Shown in pieces: positions 1 through 7,929 of a stretch of DNA of 17,572 bases. The notes under the pieces are model-generated. The model was given only the letters and a program-made list of their open reading frames with translations. It ran no database searches and was not told where the DNA came from. The stretch comes from Flavobacteriaceae bacterium (GTDB taxonomy: Bacteria; Bacteroidota; Bacteroidia; Flavobacteriales; Flavobacteriaceae). A program made the position numbers and the translations under genes. Within the stretch, counting starts at the first letter, position 1, and every line of letters starts with the position of its first letter. The stretch lies in NCBI GenBank assembly GCA_947377425.1, contig CANCFZ010000025.1:1-17572 (forward strand), written 5' to 3'.

Positions 1-729
1 GATTAAGTTTTTTGTAATTAATTGCAATTGGATAAAGAACAATTCTTCAAATTTTAATCGAAATTGGGCTTTCGCCAAAAGTTCCTGACTCTTCGGAAAA
101 TGAATGTTGAACATCGCTTCATTCTTCGGAATTAGTTTCAATTGTTCCAAAATATAAGCCGGAAGCGTTTCTATAAATTGACCTTTAATTTCTAGAAATA
201 ATTGCTGAATGGCTTTATTTATAACTTTATTGGTAACACCTCGTTGCGTAAGTTTTTCAGTACTTGGATAAACTGGTTGCATAGCACTTCGCAAACTGGC
301 TTTGTGTTCTTCCATCAATTCCATTTCGGGATGCGCCATTGAAAATTGAACTCCATAATTGGATGTTTTTCCGAAAATCACATAAACTTCATTGAGTTTT
401 AAACTCTCACGAATCCATTTTACACCTTGAAACCATGTGAGTTCCATTTGACCAGTTTCATCTGCAAATGATGCTATTAATCGTTTTTGATTTTTACCAA
501 ATTCAACCGTTTTAATGTGAATTATTCTACCAATTATTTGAACTTCAGCAGTAGAATTTTGAAGTTCATTGATTTTATAATATCTAGTTCTGTCAATATA
601 TCTGTTCGGAAAAAAATTCATCAAATCGCCATACCGATGAATGTTGAGTTCCTTTCGAAGCAATTCGCCGCGAGAAGGACCAACACCTTTTAGGTATTCG
701 ATAGGAGTTTGTAATAGATTGTTTGACAT
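1..729 (-). CDS. recG: ATP-dependent DNA helicase RecG, N-terminal part (partial)
   Basis: RecG unwinds branched DNA and remodels stalled replication forks in the cytoplasm. Only the first 243 codons are present; the frame stays open to the left edge. The translation from the ATG at 729 begins MSNNLLQTPIEYLKGVGPSR, with the helix-hairpin-helix-like LKGVGP segment typical of the RecG N-terminus. It continues with FFPNRYIDRTRY at about residues 39-50 and an OB-fold wedge domain (about 60-150, including the ADETGQMELTWF stretch). The helicase motor domains lie outside the window. The gene is divergent from the aminopeptidase gene, with 118 bases between the two starts. The assignment rests on recognising the family's N-terminal sequence. 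The start is supported by family agreement and by a promoter-like element upstream. Confidence 0.93.
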   Translation of the reverse strand, partial: MSNNLLQTPIEYLKGVGPSRGELLRKELNIHRYGDLMNFFPNRYIDRTRYYKINELQNSTAEVQIIGRIIHIKTVEFGKNQKRLIASFADETGQMELTWFQGVKWIRESLKLNEVYVIFGKTSNYGVQFSMAHPEMELMEEHKASLRSAMQPVYPSTEKLTQRGVTNKVINKAIQQLFLEIKGQFIETLPAYILEQLKLIPKNEAMFNIHFPKSQELLAKAQFRLKFEELFFIQLQLITKNLI

Positions 730-787
730 TTTAAATTTTCAAAATTCCTAATTCAAAATTGAATATTCAACATTAAAATTAGTTATG

Positions 788-817
788 CGAAGATAGAATT
801 TCAATTTCAATTTCAAT
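788..817 (-). promoter_or_regulatory. Predicted promoter of recG
   Basis: On the minus strand ATTG (817-814) is followed after 18 bases by TATCTTCG (795-788). This matches the Bacteroidota layout TTG, N17-23, TAnnTTTG with one mismatch in the -7 box. It predicts a leader of about 55 bases. The -33 box falls inside the (AATTTC)3 repeat. Confidence 0.45.
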
Positions 818-820
818 GAC

Positions 821-828
821 TATATTTG
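821..828 (+). promoter_or_regulatory. Predicted -7 element of the M1 aminopeptidase gene
   Basis: TATATTTG is a perfect TAnnTTTG box lying 19 bases before the ATG at 848. No TTG is seen at the usual -33 distance; the position is occupied by TTTCAA repeats. The call therefore rests on the -7 box and its position. The predicted leader is about 15 bases. Confidence 0.4.
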
Positions 829-847
829 TAATTCAATTATAAAATGT

Positions 848-2929
848 ATGAAATATTTACTGCTTTTTTTATTTTCAGCTTTATCTTTTGGTCAACAAAC
901 AACAAAAGTTGATTTTATAAAATGTGATGCTTTTGTAAATCCAAATTTTGATTTAAAATCAGTTGATGGAACTGTTTCTTATGAATTTAAAGTGCTTTCA
1001 GAAATAGATTCCATTAGAATTGATGCGAAAAATATGGATTTTAAAGACGTTTTGATTAATGGAAAATCCGTAAATTATAAAAATAACAAGAAAGAGTTAA
1101 TTCTGTTTGAAGGATTTAAGAAAGGCAAAAACAAAGTTTCATTTGAATATAAATCTACGCCAAAACAAACAATATACTTCACCGGAATTGGCGATGGACA
1201 ACAAATTTGGACACAAGGACAAGGAAAATACACAAGTCATTGGTTGCCAAGTTTTGATGATGTAAATGAAAAGGTGATTTTTAATATTTCAGTTCGATAT
1301 GATAATAATTTTGTTGCAATTTCTAATGGTTTGTGGGTAAATGGTTTAGGTGCAAATTATCGAAGATTTGATACGGTTTATTTTGAAATGAAAAAGCCAA
1401 TGTCATCTTATTTAGTAATGCTTGCCATTGGAAAATTTGATTATAAAACTGAAACTTCTAAATCTGGAATTCCATTAGAGAATTATTACAAACCAGTTGA
1501 CGAAGAAAAATACCAATACACTTACAAAGATTCTAAAGCCATTTTTGATTTTCTTGAAAAAGAAATAGGAGTGAAGTATCCTTGGCAAATTTATCGTCAG
1601 ATTCCAGTTGAGGATTTCCTTTATGCCGGAATGGAAAATACATCCTCAACGTTATTTGCTCAAGATTTTGTTGTAAATGAAAGTGGTTTTAATGATAGAA
1701 ATTACATCAATGTCAATGCACACGAATTAGCGCACCAATGGTTTGGTGATATGGTTACGGCAAAATCGGGCAAACATCATTGGTTGCAAGAAGGTTTTGC
1801 AACTTATTATGCATTGTTGGCAGAACGTGAAGTTTTTGGAGAGGATTATTTTTATTATTCGTTATATAAAAATTCGATGTTATTGAGAAAAGAAGCCAAA
1901 ACAGATACAATTCCAATTTTAAATGAAAAGGCAAGTTCGTATTCTTTTTATCAAAAAGGCGGTTGGGCTTTGCATGTAATTAGAGAAACAATAGGCGAGA
2001 AGAAGTTTCAAAAAGCAGTCAAAAATTATTTAAAAAAGTACCAATTCAAGAATGTCGAAACGGCTGATTTTCTTAATGAAATTGCTAAGGTTTCTGATTT
2101 TGATATAGTGAAATTCCAAAAAGAATGGCTGGAAGAGTATCATTTTCAGACGGAAAAAGTGAATGAACTTTTAAAGAAAAATGAATTCATTCGTACTTTA
2201 TTTGAAATTCAAGCTCAAAAAAATAAAACAATTAAAGAGAAGGAAGTCTATTTTACAGAAATTATGAAATCTAATGGATTTTATGCTTTAAAAAAGGAAA
2301 TTATCTATCAAATTACCAATGTTGCATTTTCAGAAAAAGAAGCTTTGATTCGATTGGCAATGCAAACCAATGATATAGAAGTTCGTCAAGCTGTGGCTGA
2401 AACGGTAACATCAATTCCAGTTGAATTTAAGACAGAATATGAATCTTTATTGAGTGATAAATCCTATGATACTAGGCAGATAGTTTTTGTTAATTTATGG
2501 AAAAATTTTCCAAATGAACAATTAAATTATCTTGAAATTGCTAAAGATTGGATAGGGAAAAATGATAGAGAACTCAGGATACTTTATATTTATGCCTATT
2601 TGAATTATGCCAATCAACATCAAGAAAATCAAAATCTTGTAGAAAACCGCTTAAAATATTTGAGAGAATTGATAGATTATACATCTCCAAAATATGAAAG
2701 TTCAATTCGTCAAAATGCTTTAGAAAACTTTTTAGCGATATATCCAAAGAATATAGAAGTACTAAAAAATCTCATTAATGGAACTACACATCATAAATGG
2801 CAATTTGTAAAATATTGCCGAGATAAAATTAGAGGTTTATTGAAAAAAGATGGATTTAATGAACTTTTTAATTCTATAATACTCGAATTATCAGAATCAG
2901 AACAAATTCAGTTAAAACATTTACTTTAA
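848..2929 (+). CDS. M1 family metallopeptidase (aminopeptidase N-like), secreted
   Basis: This is a zinc aminopeptidase that removes N-terminal residues from peptides, probably in the periplasm. Residues 1-15 form a signal peptide, followed by a Gln pair. An N-terminal beta domain spans about 20-195. The catalytic domain carries the substrate-anchoring motif AGMEN at 260-264, the zinc motif HELAH at 292-296 with its third ligand Glu315 exactly 18 residues on, and the transition-state Tyr368 in FYQKGGWAL. The part from about 450 is helical and HEAT-like. At 693 residues it is of usual length for two- to three-domain M1 enzymes of Bacteroidota. The ATG at 848 gives the signal peptide directly. 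It is monocistronic between recG and a lipoprotein gene. Peptide specificity cannot be read from the sequence. Confidence 0.93.
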   Translation: MKYLLLFLFSALSFGQQTTKVDFIKCDAFVNPNFDLKSVDGTVSYEFKVLSEIDSIRIDAKNMDFKDVLINGKSVNYKNNKKELILFEGFKKGKNKVSFEYKSTPKQTIYFTGIGDGQQIWTQGQGKYTSHWLPSFDDVNEKVIFNISVRYDNNFVAISNGLWVNGLGANYRRFDTVYFEMKKPMSSYLVMLAIGKFDYKTETSKSGIPLENYYKPVDEEKYQYTYKDSKAIFDFLEKEIGVKYPWQIYRQIPVEDFLYAGMENTSSTLFAQDFVVNESGFNDRNYINVNAHELAHQWFGDMVTAKSGKHHWLQEGFATYYALLAEREVFGEDYFYYSLYKNSMLLRKEAKTDTIPILNEKASSYSFYQKGGWALHVIRETIGEKKFQKAVKNYLKKYQFKNVETADFLNEIAKVSDFDIVKFQKEWLEEYHFQTEKVNELLKKNEFIRTLFEIQAQKNKTIKEKEVYFTEIMKSNGFYALKKEIIYQITNVAFSEKEALIRLAMQTNDIEVRQAVAETVTSIPVEFKTEYESLLSDKSYDTRQIVFVNLWKNFPNEQLNYLEIAKDWIGKNDRELRILYIYAYLNYANQHQENQNLVENRLKYLRELIDYTSPKYESSIRQNALENFLAIYPKNIEVLKNLINGTTHHKWQFVKYCRDKIRGLLKKDGFNELFNSIILELSESEQIQLKHLL

Positions 2930-3087
2930 TAATGACTACTTTAAATATTTTTTTTAGTTTTTTTTAACAATAAAAACGTAGTTCATCGACTTTTGGTGAT
3001 TAATGGCGAATATATTTTTTTTTTGTAGTAATTCTATTTTAATTTGTTTTGTGGATTAACCTTAAAATCAATTTAAAAAAGTATAAA

Positions 3088-4206
3088 ATGAAATTAAACA
3101 AACTTTTAGTATTAGGAGTTGCAGTATTAGCTTTAGTTTTCACTAATTGTAGTAAAAGCGAAGATGCAACAGATAATTATTCATTCAATTTTGGTAATGC
3201 TACAACAGGTAGTTTTGCGGGTAAAATTGTAGATAGTAACAATAATCCTGTTTCTGGTGTTGAAATTGCTATGAGCGGATTAACAACAACTACAGATTCT
3301 AATGGAAATTTTTTACTTAATAATGTTACTGTAAAAGAACGATTTGCTTACATGACGGCTACAAAATCAGGTTTTGTTAGAGGTTCAAGAGCTGTTATGC
3401 CTCATGACGGAATTAATAATGTAACAATTATGTTGCTACCAATGAATGTTATTGCTACAGTTGCTACAGGTCAAACATCAACAGTTACTTTACCAAACAC
3501 TACAAAAATTATTTTTGATGGTGCTTTTGTAACAGAAAACGGTACTTATTATAGCGGAAATGTAAAAGTTGTTTTAAATCATTTAGACCCAAGAGATCCT
3601 TTTGTATTTGATAAAATGCCTGGAACTTTAGTTGGAACAAGAACTGATGGTTCTCTTTCTGGTATGGAAACTTATGGTATGATTAATGTTGAATTAATTG
3701 GAGATAATAATGAAAAATTAGAATTGGCATCTGGTCACACAGCTAGTGTTTCTATGCCTATTGCTTCTAATCAATTAGATTCAGCTACTGAAACTATTCC
3801 ATTATGGAGTTTTAATGAAACGAATGGTCTTTGGCAAGAAGAAGGTTTTTCAAGAAAAATTGGAAGCAAGTACGTAGGAAATGTATCTCATTTTTGCTGG
3901 TGGAATAACGACTGCTCTTATGTAGTTGCAACATTAAAAGTTATAGTTACTAATTCAGACGGAACTCCTGTTAATGGTGTTAAAGTTACGATTACAAGAC
4001 AAGGAGGAAGCACAGGTGATGTTTTGATAAATTTAGGAACTACTGGAGCTAATGGTACATTAAGTGCAGGTGTTCCAAGAAATGAAGTTTTAACTTTCAA
4101 AGCATATTCTGCCGACGGAACATTAATTAGCACACAATTACTTCCTGCTTCTAGCTTGATGTCTAGAACAGTTTATGTTGTAATTCCAGTTGCAAATAAA
4201 AATTAA
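3088..4206 (+). CDS. Lipoprotein with two carboxypeptidase-regulatory-like domains
   Basis: This is a predicted outer-membrane lipoprotein of 372 residues. The signal peptide ends in the lipobox FTNC, with the lipidated Cys at residue 21. SKSED follows, resembling the acidic export signals that send Bacteroidota lipoproteins to the cell surface. Residues about 42-125 form a CarboxypepD_reg-like beta sandwich (GKIVDSNNNPVSGVEI, TTDSNGNFLL). Residues 126-275 form a middle region containing IPLWSFNETNGLWQEEG at 237-253, a pattern I associate with CILP/FAM171-like extracellular domains. A second regulatory-like domain spans about 282-368 (VTNSDGTPVNGVKVTI). No catalytic residues are seen, so a binding or scaffolding role is inferred. 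An in-frame TTG at 3049 would spoil the signal peptide, so the ATG at 3088 is chosen. A terminator follows; the partner is unknown. Confidence 0.85.
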   Translation: MKLNKLLVLGVAVLALVFTNCSKSEDATDNYSFNFGNATTGSFAGKIVDSNNNPVSGVEIAMSGLTTTTDSNGNFLLNNVTVKERFAYMTATKSGFVRGSRAVMPHDGINNVTIMLLPMNVIATVATGQTSTVTLPNTTKIIFDGAFVTENGTYYSGNVKVVLNHLDPRDPFVFDKMPGTLVGTRTDGSLSGMETYGMINVELIGDNNEKLELASGHTASVSMPIASNQLDSATETIPLWSFNETNGLWQEEGFSRKIGSKYVGNVSHFCWWNNDCSYVVATLKVIVTNSDGTPVNGVKVTITRQGGSTGDVLINLGTTGANGTLSAGVPRNEVLTFKAYSADGTLISTQLLPASSLMSRTVYVVIPVANKN

Positions 4207-4236
4207 AGTTTAGGAAAATTTATAAAACAAAGATGA

Positions 4237-4267
4237 AGCCGTCTCATAAACTGAGGCGGTTTTTTTT
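4237..4267 (+). terminator. Rho-independent terminator after the lipoprotein gene
   Basis: CCGTCTCA (4239-4246) pairs with TGAGGCGG (4252-4259), with one G-U pair and the loop TAAAC. Eight Ts follow (4260-4267). AAG/TTT lengthens the stem. The minus strand has no T run after the stem, so it serves the plus-strand gene only. Confidence 0.88.
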
Positions 4268-4271
4268 ATAA

Positions 4272-5144
4272 TTAAATTCTTTTATGTTTCCAACGTTTAT
4301 GCGTCCATAAATAAAACTCTGGAGATTCATAAATTTGTTGTTCTACCTTTTTCATAAATTCTTCAGAAATTTTATAATTTGGCACCAATTTTACATCAGT
4401 AGATAACACTTCAAATGTTGCTTCATAATAACCTCGTTTTACTTTTCTACCTTTCAAGAAAATTACATTCATATCATATCTTTTGGCAAGCATTTCTGCA
4501 CCAAAATGAATTGGAGTTTCAATTCCCATAAAAGTGTACCAATATAAATTATCGGAACGTCTAGGGGTTTGGTCACTTGCAAATCCGTAAATACCTAATA
4601 TATTATTTTTTGCATTATATTCTATAGTTGGTTTTGTTTCTTTAGTCGTTATTAGAACAGCTTTGAATTTAGAACGAATATCTCTTACTAATTTGTCAAA
4701 ATATTTATTGGCAATCTTTTTGTAGATTCCATATCCAATAAAATTGATGTGGTGATTCATAGAAACCGCCCATTCATAACTTGCATAATGAGCACACATT
4801 AGCGCAATGCTTTTCCCTTTTTTTTCTAATTCCAAATAGGTTTCCATATTAGTAAAAACATATCGTTTGTTCATTTCAGCTCTAGAAATTGTCATTGTTT
4901 TTGCCATTTCAAGAAACATGTCACACAAATGATGAAACGATTTTTTTTCAATAATCAATCGTTCTTTGTCAGAAAGATGAGGCAATGCCATGGCAAGGTT
5001 TTCTCGAACTGTTTTTTTTCTGTACCCAATTACGTAATATAAAATCAGATAAATGAAATCAGAAAACGCATATAACAAAGGAAAAGGCAATATGGAAATT
5101 AGCCAGAGAATAGGATAAATTAGGATGTAAAGTAAAAATTGCAT
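4272..5144 (-). CDS. Lysophospholipid/lipid A acyltransferase family protein (LpxL/HtrB-like)
   Basis: This inner-membrane acyltransferase probably adds a secondary acyl chain to lipid A or a related lipid. It has 290 residues. An N-terminal hydrophobic anchor (about 3-40) is followed by the HX4E catalytic motif His119-YASY-Glu124. The family's C-terminal signature WTHKRWK lies close to the end. The length fits LpxL-type enzymes (about 290-310). An in-frame TTG at 5162 exists, but the ATG at 5144 is preferred because it starts directly before the anchor and has a TATATTTG box 15 bases upstream. The gene is divergent from the rhomboid gene and convergent with the lipoprotein gene. Acyl donor, exact acceptor and position are not visible in the sequence; Bacteroidota also use this family for ornithine or other lipids. 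Confidence 0.88.
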   Translation of the reverse strand: MQFLLYILIYPILWLISILPFPLLYAFSDFIYLILYYVIGYRKKTVRENLAMALPHLSDKERLIIEKKSFHHLCDMFLEMAKTMTISRAEMNKRYVFTNMETYLELEKKGKSIALMCAHYASYEWAVSMNHHINFIGYGIYKKIANKYFDKLVRDIRSKFKAVLITTKETKPTIEYNAKNNILGIYGFASDQTPRRSDNLYWYTFMGIETPIHFGAEMLAKRYDMNVIFLKGRKVKRGYYEATFEVLSTDVKLVPNYKISEEFMKKVEQQIYESPEFYLWTHKRWKHKRI

Positions 5145-5159
5145 TGGTGTATTTTTATG

Positions 5160-5167
5160 CAAATATA
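5160..5167 (-). promoter_or_regulatory. Predicted -7 element of the acyltransferase gene
   Basis: On the minus strand TATATTTG matches TAnnTTTG perfectly and ends 15 bases before the ATG at 5144. No good TTG is seen at the -33 distance. The element overlaps the alternative TTG start at 5162, which argues against that start. Confidence 0.4.
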
Positions 5168-5185
5168 CAGTTTATGTTAATTTTA

Positions 5186-5193
5186 TAACTTTG
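5186..5193 (+). promoter_or_regulatory. Predicted -7 element of the rhomboid gene
   Basis: TAACTTTG matches TAnnTTTG and lies 52 bases before the ATG at 5246. The -33 region lacks a clear TTTG. It sits back to back with the acyltransferase promoter element. Confidence 0.33.
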
Positions 5194-5245
5194 GTTTACC
5201 AAAACCTAATGAACAATTCTTATTTTTACCTAAAAAATATTGACT

Positions 5246-5893
5246 ATGGAATATAATATTGTGCTACTTGTTCTAATTGCCATTAACATAATTGTGAGTA
5301 TTAAAGGTTTTGACGACCATTTTTTTTTCAGAAAATACCAATTTCATATAGGTAGTATTCGTTCTGGAGAACAATATAGAATGATAACTTCTGGGTTTCT
5401 TCATGCAGACATTCCGCATTTGGCATTTAATATGATTGCCTTGTTTTCTTTTGCAGGTGTTGTTACCCAGTTATTAGGAACATTTTCTTTTGTAACAATA
5501 TATTTTGCTAGTCTTGTTTTTGGAAGCTTGTTAACAGTTTATTTTCATAAAAATGATTACAGCTATAGTGCAGTTGGAGCTTCTGGAGCCGTAACTGGAA
5601 TTATATATTCGGCAATTTTATTGGTTCCTAATCTTCCTATCAACATTATGTTTATTCCAATTGATATTCCAGGCTATATTTTTGGTATATTGTATTTGCT
5701 TTATTCAATTTATGGAATGCGAGCTAAAAATGATAATATTGGACACACAGCTCACATTGGTGGAGCTATTGGTGGATATGTTTTTACCTTGATAAAAGTA
5801 CCAACCTTATTTATGGATAATCCTTTTATTGTAATTGGTTTAGCAATTCCTATTGCAATAATGTTTGTAATGGCTAAACAAGGAAAACTATAA
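5246..5893 (+). CDS. Rhomboid family intramembrane serine protease
   Basis: Rhomboids cleave transmembrane substrates inside the membrane. This protein of 215 residues is a minimal, six-helix-type rhomboid with no large extra domain. The diagnostic residues are all seen: His58 and Asn62 in HLAFN (oxyanion-side HxxxN), nucleophile Ser113 in GASGA, and catalytic His170 in HTAHIGGAIGG. Together these give an intact Ser-His dyad, so the protease should be active. An in-frame TTG at 5240 was passed over for the ATG at 5246, which leads straight into the first membrane helix. The gene stands alone, divergent from the acyltransferase gene and convergent with a secreted-protein gene. The substrate is unknown. 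Confidence 0.93.
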   Translation: MEYNIVLLVLIAINIIVSIKGFDDHFFFRKYQFHIGSIRSGEQYRMITSGFLHADIPHLAFNMIALFSFAGVVTQLLGTFSFVTIYFASLVFGSLLTVYFHKNDYSYSAVGASGAVTGIIYSAILLVPNLPINIMFIPIDIPGYIFGILYLLYSIYGMRAKNDNIGHTAHIGGAIGGYVFTLIKVPTLFMDNPFIVIGLAIPIAIMFVMAKQGKL

Positions 5894-5947
5894 CCAGCTT
5901 TTTTCTTTACTATTGGATTAATTATAATTTGCAAATTAAAGAGGAGA

Positions 5948-6862
5948 TTATACTTTTTGTATTTTTATTTTAACTTTAGATTTCTCTTTTTTCTCTTTTT
6001 CTAATTCTTCTTTGGATTTTATTATTTCTTTTTGGGATTGCTCAAAGTCGGATTTAGTATTGTCAGATTGATTTTGATCGGGTATTATTTTATCTAATTG
6101 ACCTTGTATTTTCTGCATTTGTTTTTTGTATTTTTCTAAACCTTCTTGATTTCTTAAATCAAAACTGTTGTCAACGTTTTCATTACTTTTACCAAAATTT
6201 TCTACTTTGTTTTCACTTTTAATTTTTTCAATCTCTTCCTGTGTATAATCATCACCACCTTCAGTAATTTTTCCGTCTTCAATTACTAATGGTTTTTTTC
6301 CGTCTTTTTGAATCATAATCTTTGATTTTGATTGTCCAAGATTTCCACCATCATTAGGGAAACTAAAACTGAATGATTGTGAGTTTTCTCCACCATTACC
6401 TAACTGAAATTGTTTCATGAAATCTTGAGGATTAGTTAAGCCGTTCATGTTCATAAAATTATTTTCAGCAATCATGTTGCTATTATTTGGTTCTCCAAAA
6501 CCTATTTCTTCACCATTTCTATAAAACTTGATACTAGGAATTGATTTTTGGTTGTTGTATTCTATAGTACCTTTGTTTCCTTTCCTGTCTGAATAGTCTA
6601 CTCTGATGCTAGTGATTTCCTCTTTTGAATTTCGTTTTACATCAGAATATTTAATAGTGATTCCTTTTTCTCCTAATGCTTTGATGTCGTCTTTCATTTC
6701 GCTTTCTGGAGTGTTTTTGCCCCAAGTCATTACAACATCATTTTTGTGTATGTCATTATCCGTTAATGCCAATTTATCGCTTTGTGCCGATGTTTTGAAT
6801 TGAACTAAAAAAGTAAAAGCAATTGCCAGTAAATAATTCCATAAGGTGCTGTTTCTTAACAT
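5948..6862 (-). CDS. Secreted protein of unknown function with a BlaR1-tail-like segment
   Basis: This 304-residue protein has a signal peptide (about 1-26, cleavage after TSA). Residues about 30-118 read TPESEMKDDIKALGEKGITI, then a YSDVKRNSKEEITSIRVDY pattern and a GxKGTIEY segment. This resembles the repeated region found C-terminal to the protease domain in flavobacterial BlaR1/M56 metallopeptidases; that resemblance is from memory. The middle (about 120-200) is rich in Asn, Gly and Ser. The last third is highly charged and Lys/Glu-rich (about 274-300, EELEKEKKEKSK), probably coiled coil, ending in a basic KVKIKIQKV tail. No protease motif or other catalytic signature is present. No M56 or BlaI gene is adjacent, so it is an orphan here. 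Location is probably periplasmic; the function is unknown. Confidence 0.75.
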   Translation of the reverse strand: MLRNSTLWNYLLAIAFTFLVQFKTSAQSDKLALTDNDIHKNDVVMTWGKNTPESEMKDDIKALGEKGITIKYSDVKRNSKEEITSIRVDYSDRKGNKGTIEYNNQKSIPSIKFYRNGEEIGFGEPNNSNMIAENNFMNMNGLTNPQDFMKQFQLGNGGENSQSFSFSFPNDGGNLGQSKSKIMIQKDGKKPLVIEDGKITEGGDDYTQEEIEKIKSENKVENFGKSNENVDNSFDLRNQEGLEKYKKQMQKIQGQLDKIIPDQNQSDNTKSDFEQSQKEIIKSKEELEKEKKEKSKVKIKIQKV

Positions 6863-6904
6863 AACTAATAATTTTTAAAGTGTTTATTTGTTTTAAATCC
6901 AACA

Positions 6905-6912
6905 CAAATTTA
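6905..6912 (-). promoter_or_regulatory. Possible -7 element of the BlaR1-tail-like gene
   Basis: On the minus strand TAAATTTG matches TAnnTTTG, 42 bases before the ATG at 6862. The only upstream TTTG (6947-6944) is 31 bases away, which is too far for the usual spacing. The call is therefore weak. Confidence 0.3.
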
Positions 6913-7014
6913 AAAAGAGATTTATTTTGTGAAAAAGATTTTACAAATTTTTAACTTTTTTTAAGTGAAATTACAGTATTTTAAGTTGTTGCACGGTAGC
7001 AGTCTTAAACTAAC

Positions 7015-7929
7015 TTAATTACAAAATGCCACAGCAATTCGCGAGGCAATAGCTGCATTGTTTTTAATCAAAGCTATATTGGCTTCCAAACTTTCACCAT
7101 GTGTATTGTTGGCAATATATTTCAATATAAAAGGCGTCACCTCCTTACCTTTAACATTTTGTTGGTTAGCAACTTCCAAAGCTTTTAGAATATGTTGTTC
7201 TATAACTTCTTGATTCATTTCAAACTCAGTTGGAACCGGATTAGCAATCAATACTGAACCGTTTAATTGCAATCCCCATTTAGCTTTAAGTAAATCGGCA
7301 ATAGCTATTGGAGTATCCAATCTCAAAGGTGAATTAAATCCACTTTTAGAGGAATAAAAACTCGGAAACTCATCTTGACCATATGTAACCACTGGAATTC
7401 CAAGCGTCTCCATATATTCTAATGTTAAACCAATATCCAAAATAGATTTTACACCTGCAGCAACAATAGCTACATTGGTTTGTCCCATTTCAGTTAAATC
7501 GGCTGAGATATCCATTGTTTCTGCGGCACCTCTATGCACACCACCAATACCTCCGGTAGCAAATATTTTAATACCTGCCATAGAGGCTATTCGCATTGTA
7601 GCTGCAACGGTAGTGGCACCCGGAAGTTTTTGAGCAATGACATAAGGCATATCTCTCAAACTCACTTTCCAAACGTTTTGTGCTTGAGCAAAATAATCAA
7701 TATCGTCTGACGATAATCCTACTAAACATTTACCATCCATTATTGCAATAGTAGCAGGGACAGCACCTTGGTTGCGCACTTCATCCTCAACCAATTTTGC
7801 TGTAATAGCGTTTTGAGGCCAAGGCATTCCGTGAGAGATAATTGTAGATTCTAGAGCTACTACTGGTAAATTGTTATCCAAAGCATGTTTGACTTCTGGA
7901 CTTATAACTATAAAATTATTGGTGTTCAT
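7015..7929 (-). CDS. psuG: Pseudouridine-5'-phosphate glycosidase
   Basis: PsuG hydrolyses the C-C glycosidic bond of pseudouridine 5'-phosphate to uracil and ribose 5-phosphate in the cytosol, the second step of pseudouridine breakdown. It has 304 residues, the usual length. The N-terminal half carries Glu27 in ALESTIISHGMPWP, matching the catalytic Glu of the E. coli enzyme. Lys161 in AAGVKSILDI matches the Lys that forms a Schiff base with the ribose. Family blocks ATGGIGGVHRGA and NPVPTEFEM are also intact. The start is the ATG at 7929, which overlaps the end of psuK by 14 bases, so translation is probably coupled. An upstream in-frame GTG at 7965 would add residues encoded inside psuK and is unlikely. 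No clear terminator follows the gene. Confidence 0.95.
   Translation of the reverse strand: MNTNNFIVISPEVKHALDNNLPVVALESTIISHGMPWPQNAITAKLVEDEVRNQGAVPATIAIMDGKCLVGLSSDDIDYFAQAQNVWKVSLRDMPYVIAQKLPGATTVAATMRIASMAGIKIFATGGIGGVHRGAAETMDISADLTEMGQTNVAIVAAGVKSILDIGLTLEYMETLGIPVVTYGQDEFPSFYSSKSGFNSPLRLDTPIAIADLLKAKWGLQLNGSVLIANPVPTEFEMNQEVIEQHILKALEVANQQNVKGKEVTPFILKYIANNTHGESLEANIALIKNNAAIASRIAVAFCN

Noticed and set aside
487..693. Plus-strand open frame of 68 codons
   Set aside because: It lies wholly antisense to recG, whose translation matches the family N-terminus.
3015..3046. Possible promoter of the lipoprotein gene (TTTG then TTAATTTG)
   Set aside because: The -7 box has a mismatch at its key second base and the spacing of 13 bases is too short.
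3918..4133. Minus-strand open frame of 71 codons
   Set aside because: Antisense to the second beta domain of the lipoprotein; the lipoprotein frame explains the sequence.
5926..5937. Palindrome AATTTGCAAATT between the convergent rhomboid and secreted-protein genes
   Set aside because: A palindrome without a loop or T tract cannot be supported as a terminator and is common by chance in AT-rich gaps.
6981..7018. TTAAGTT / AACTTAA inverted repeat around the psuG stop as a terminator
   Set aside because: The stem is 7 bp of mostly A-T with a 24-base loop and no T tract after it on the minus strand.
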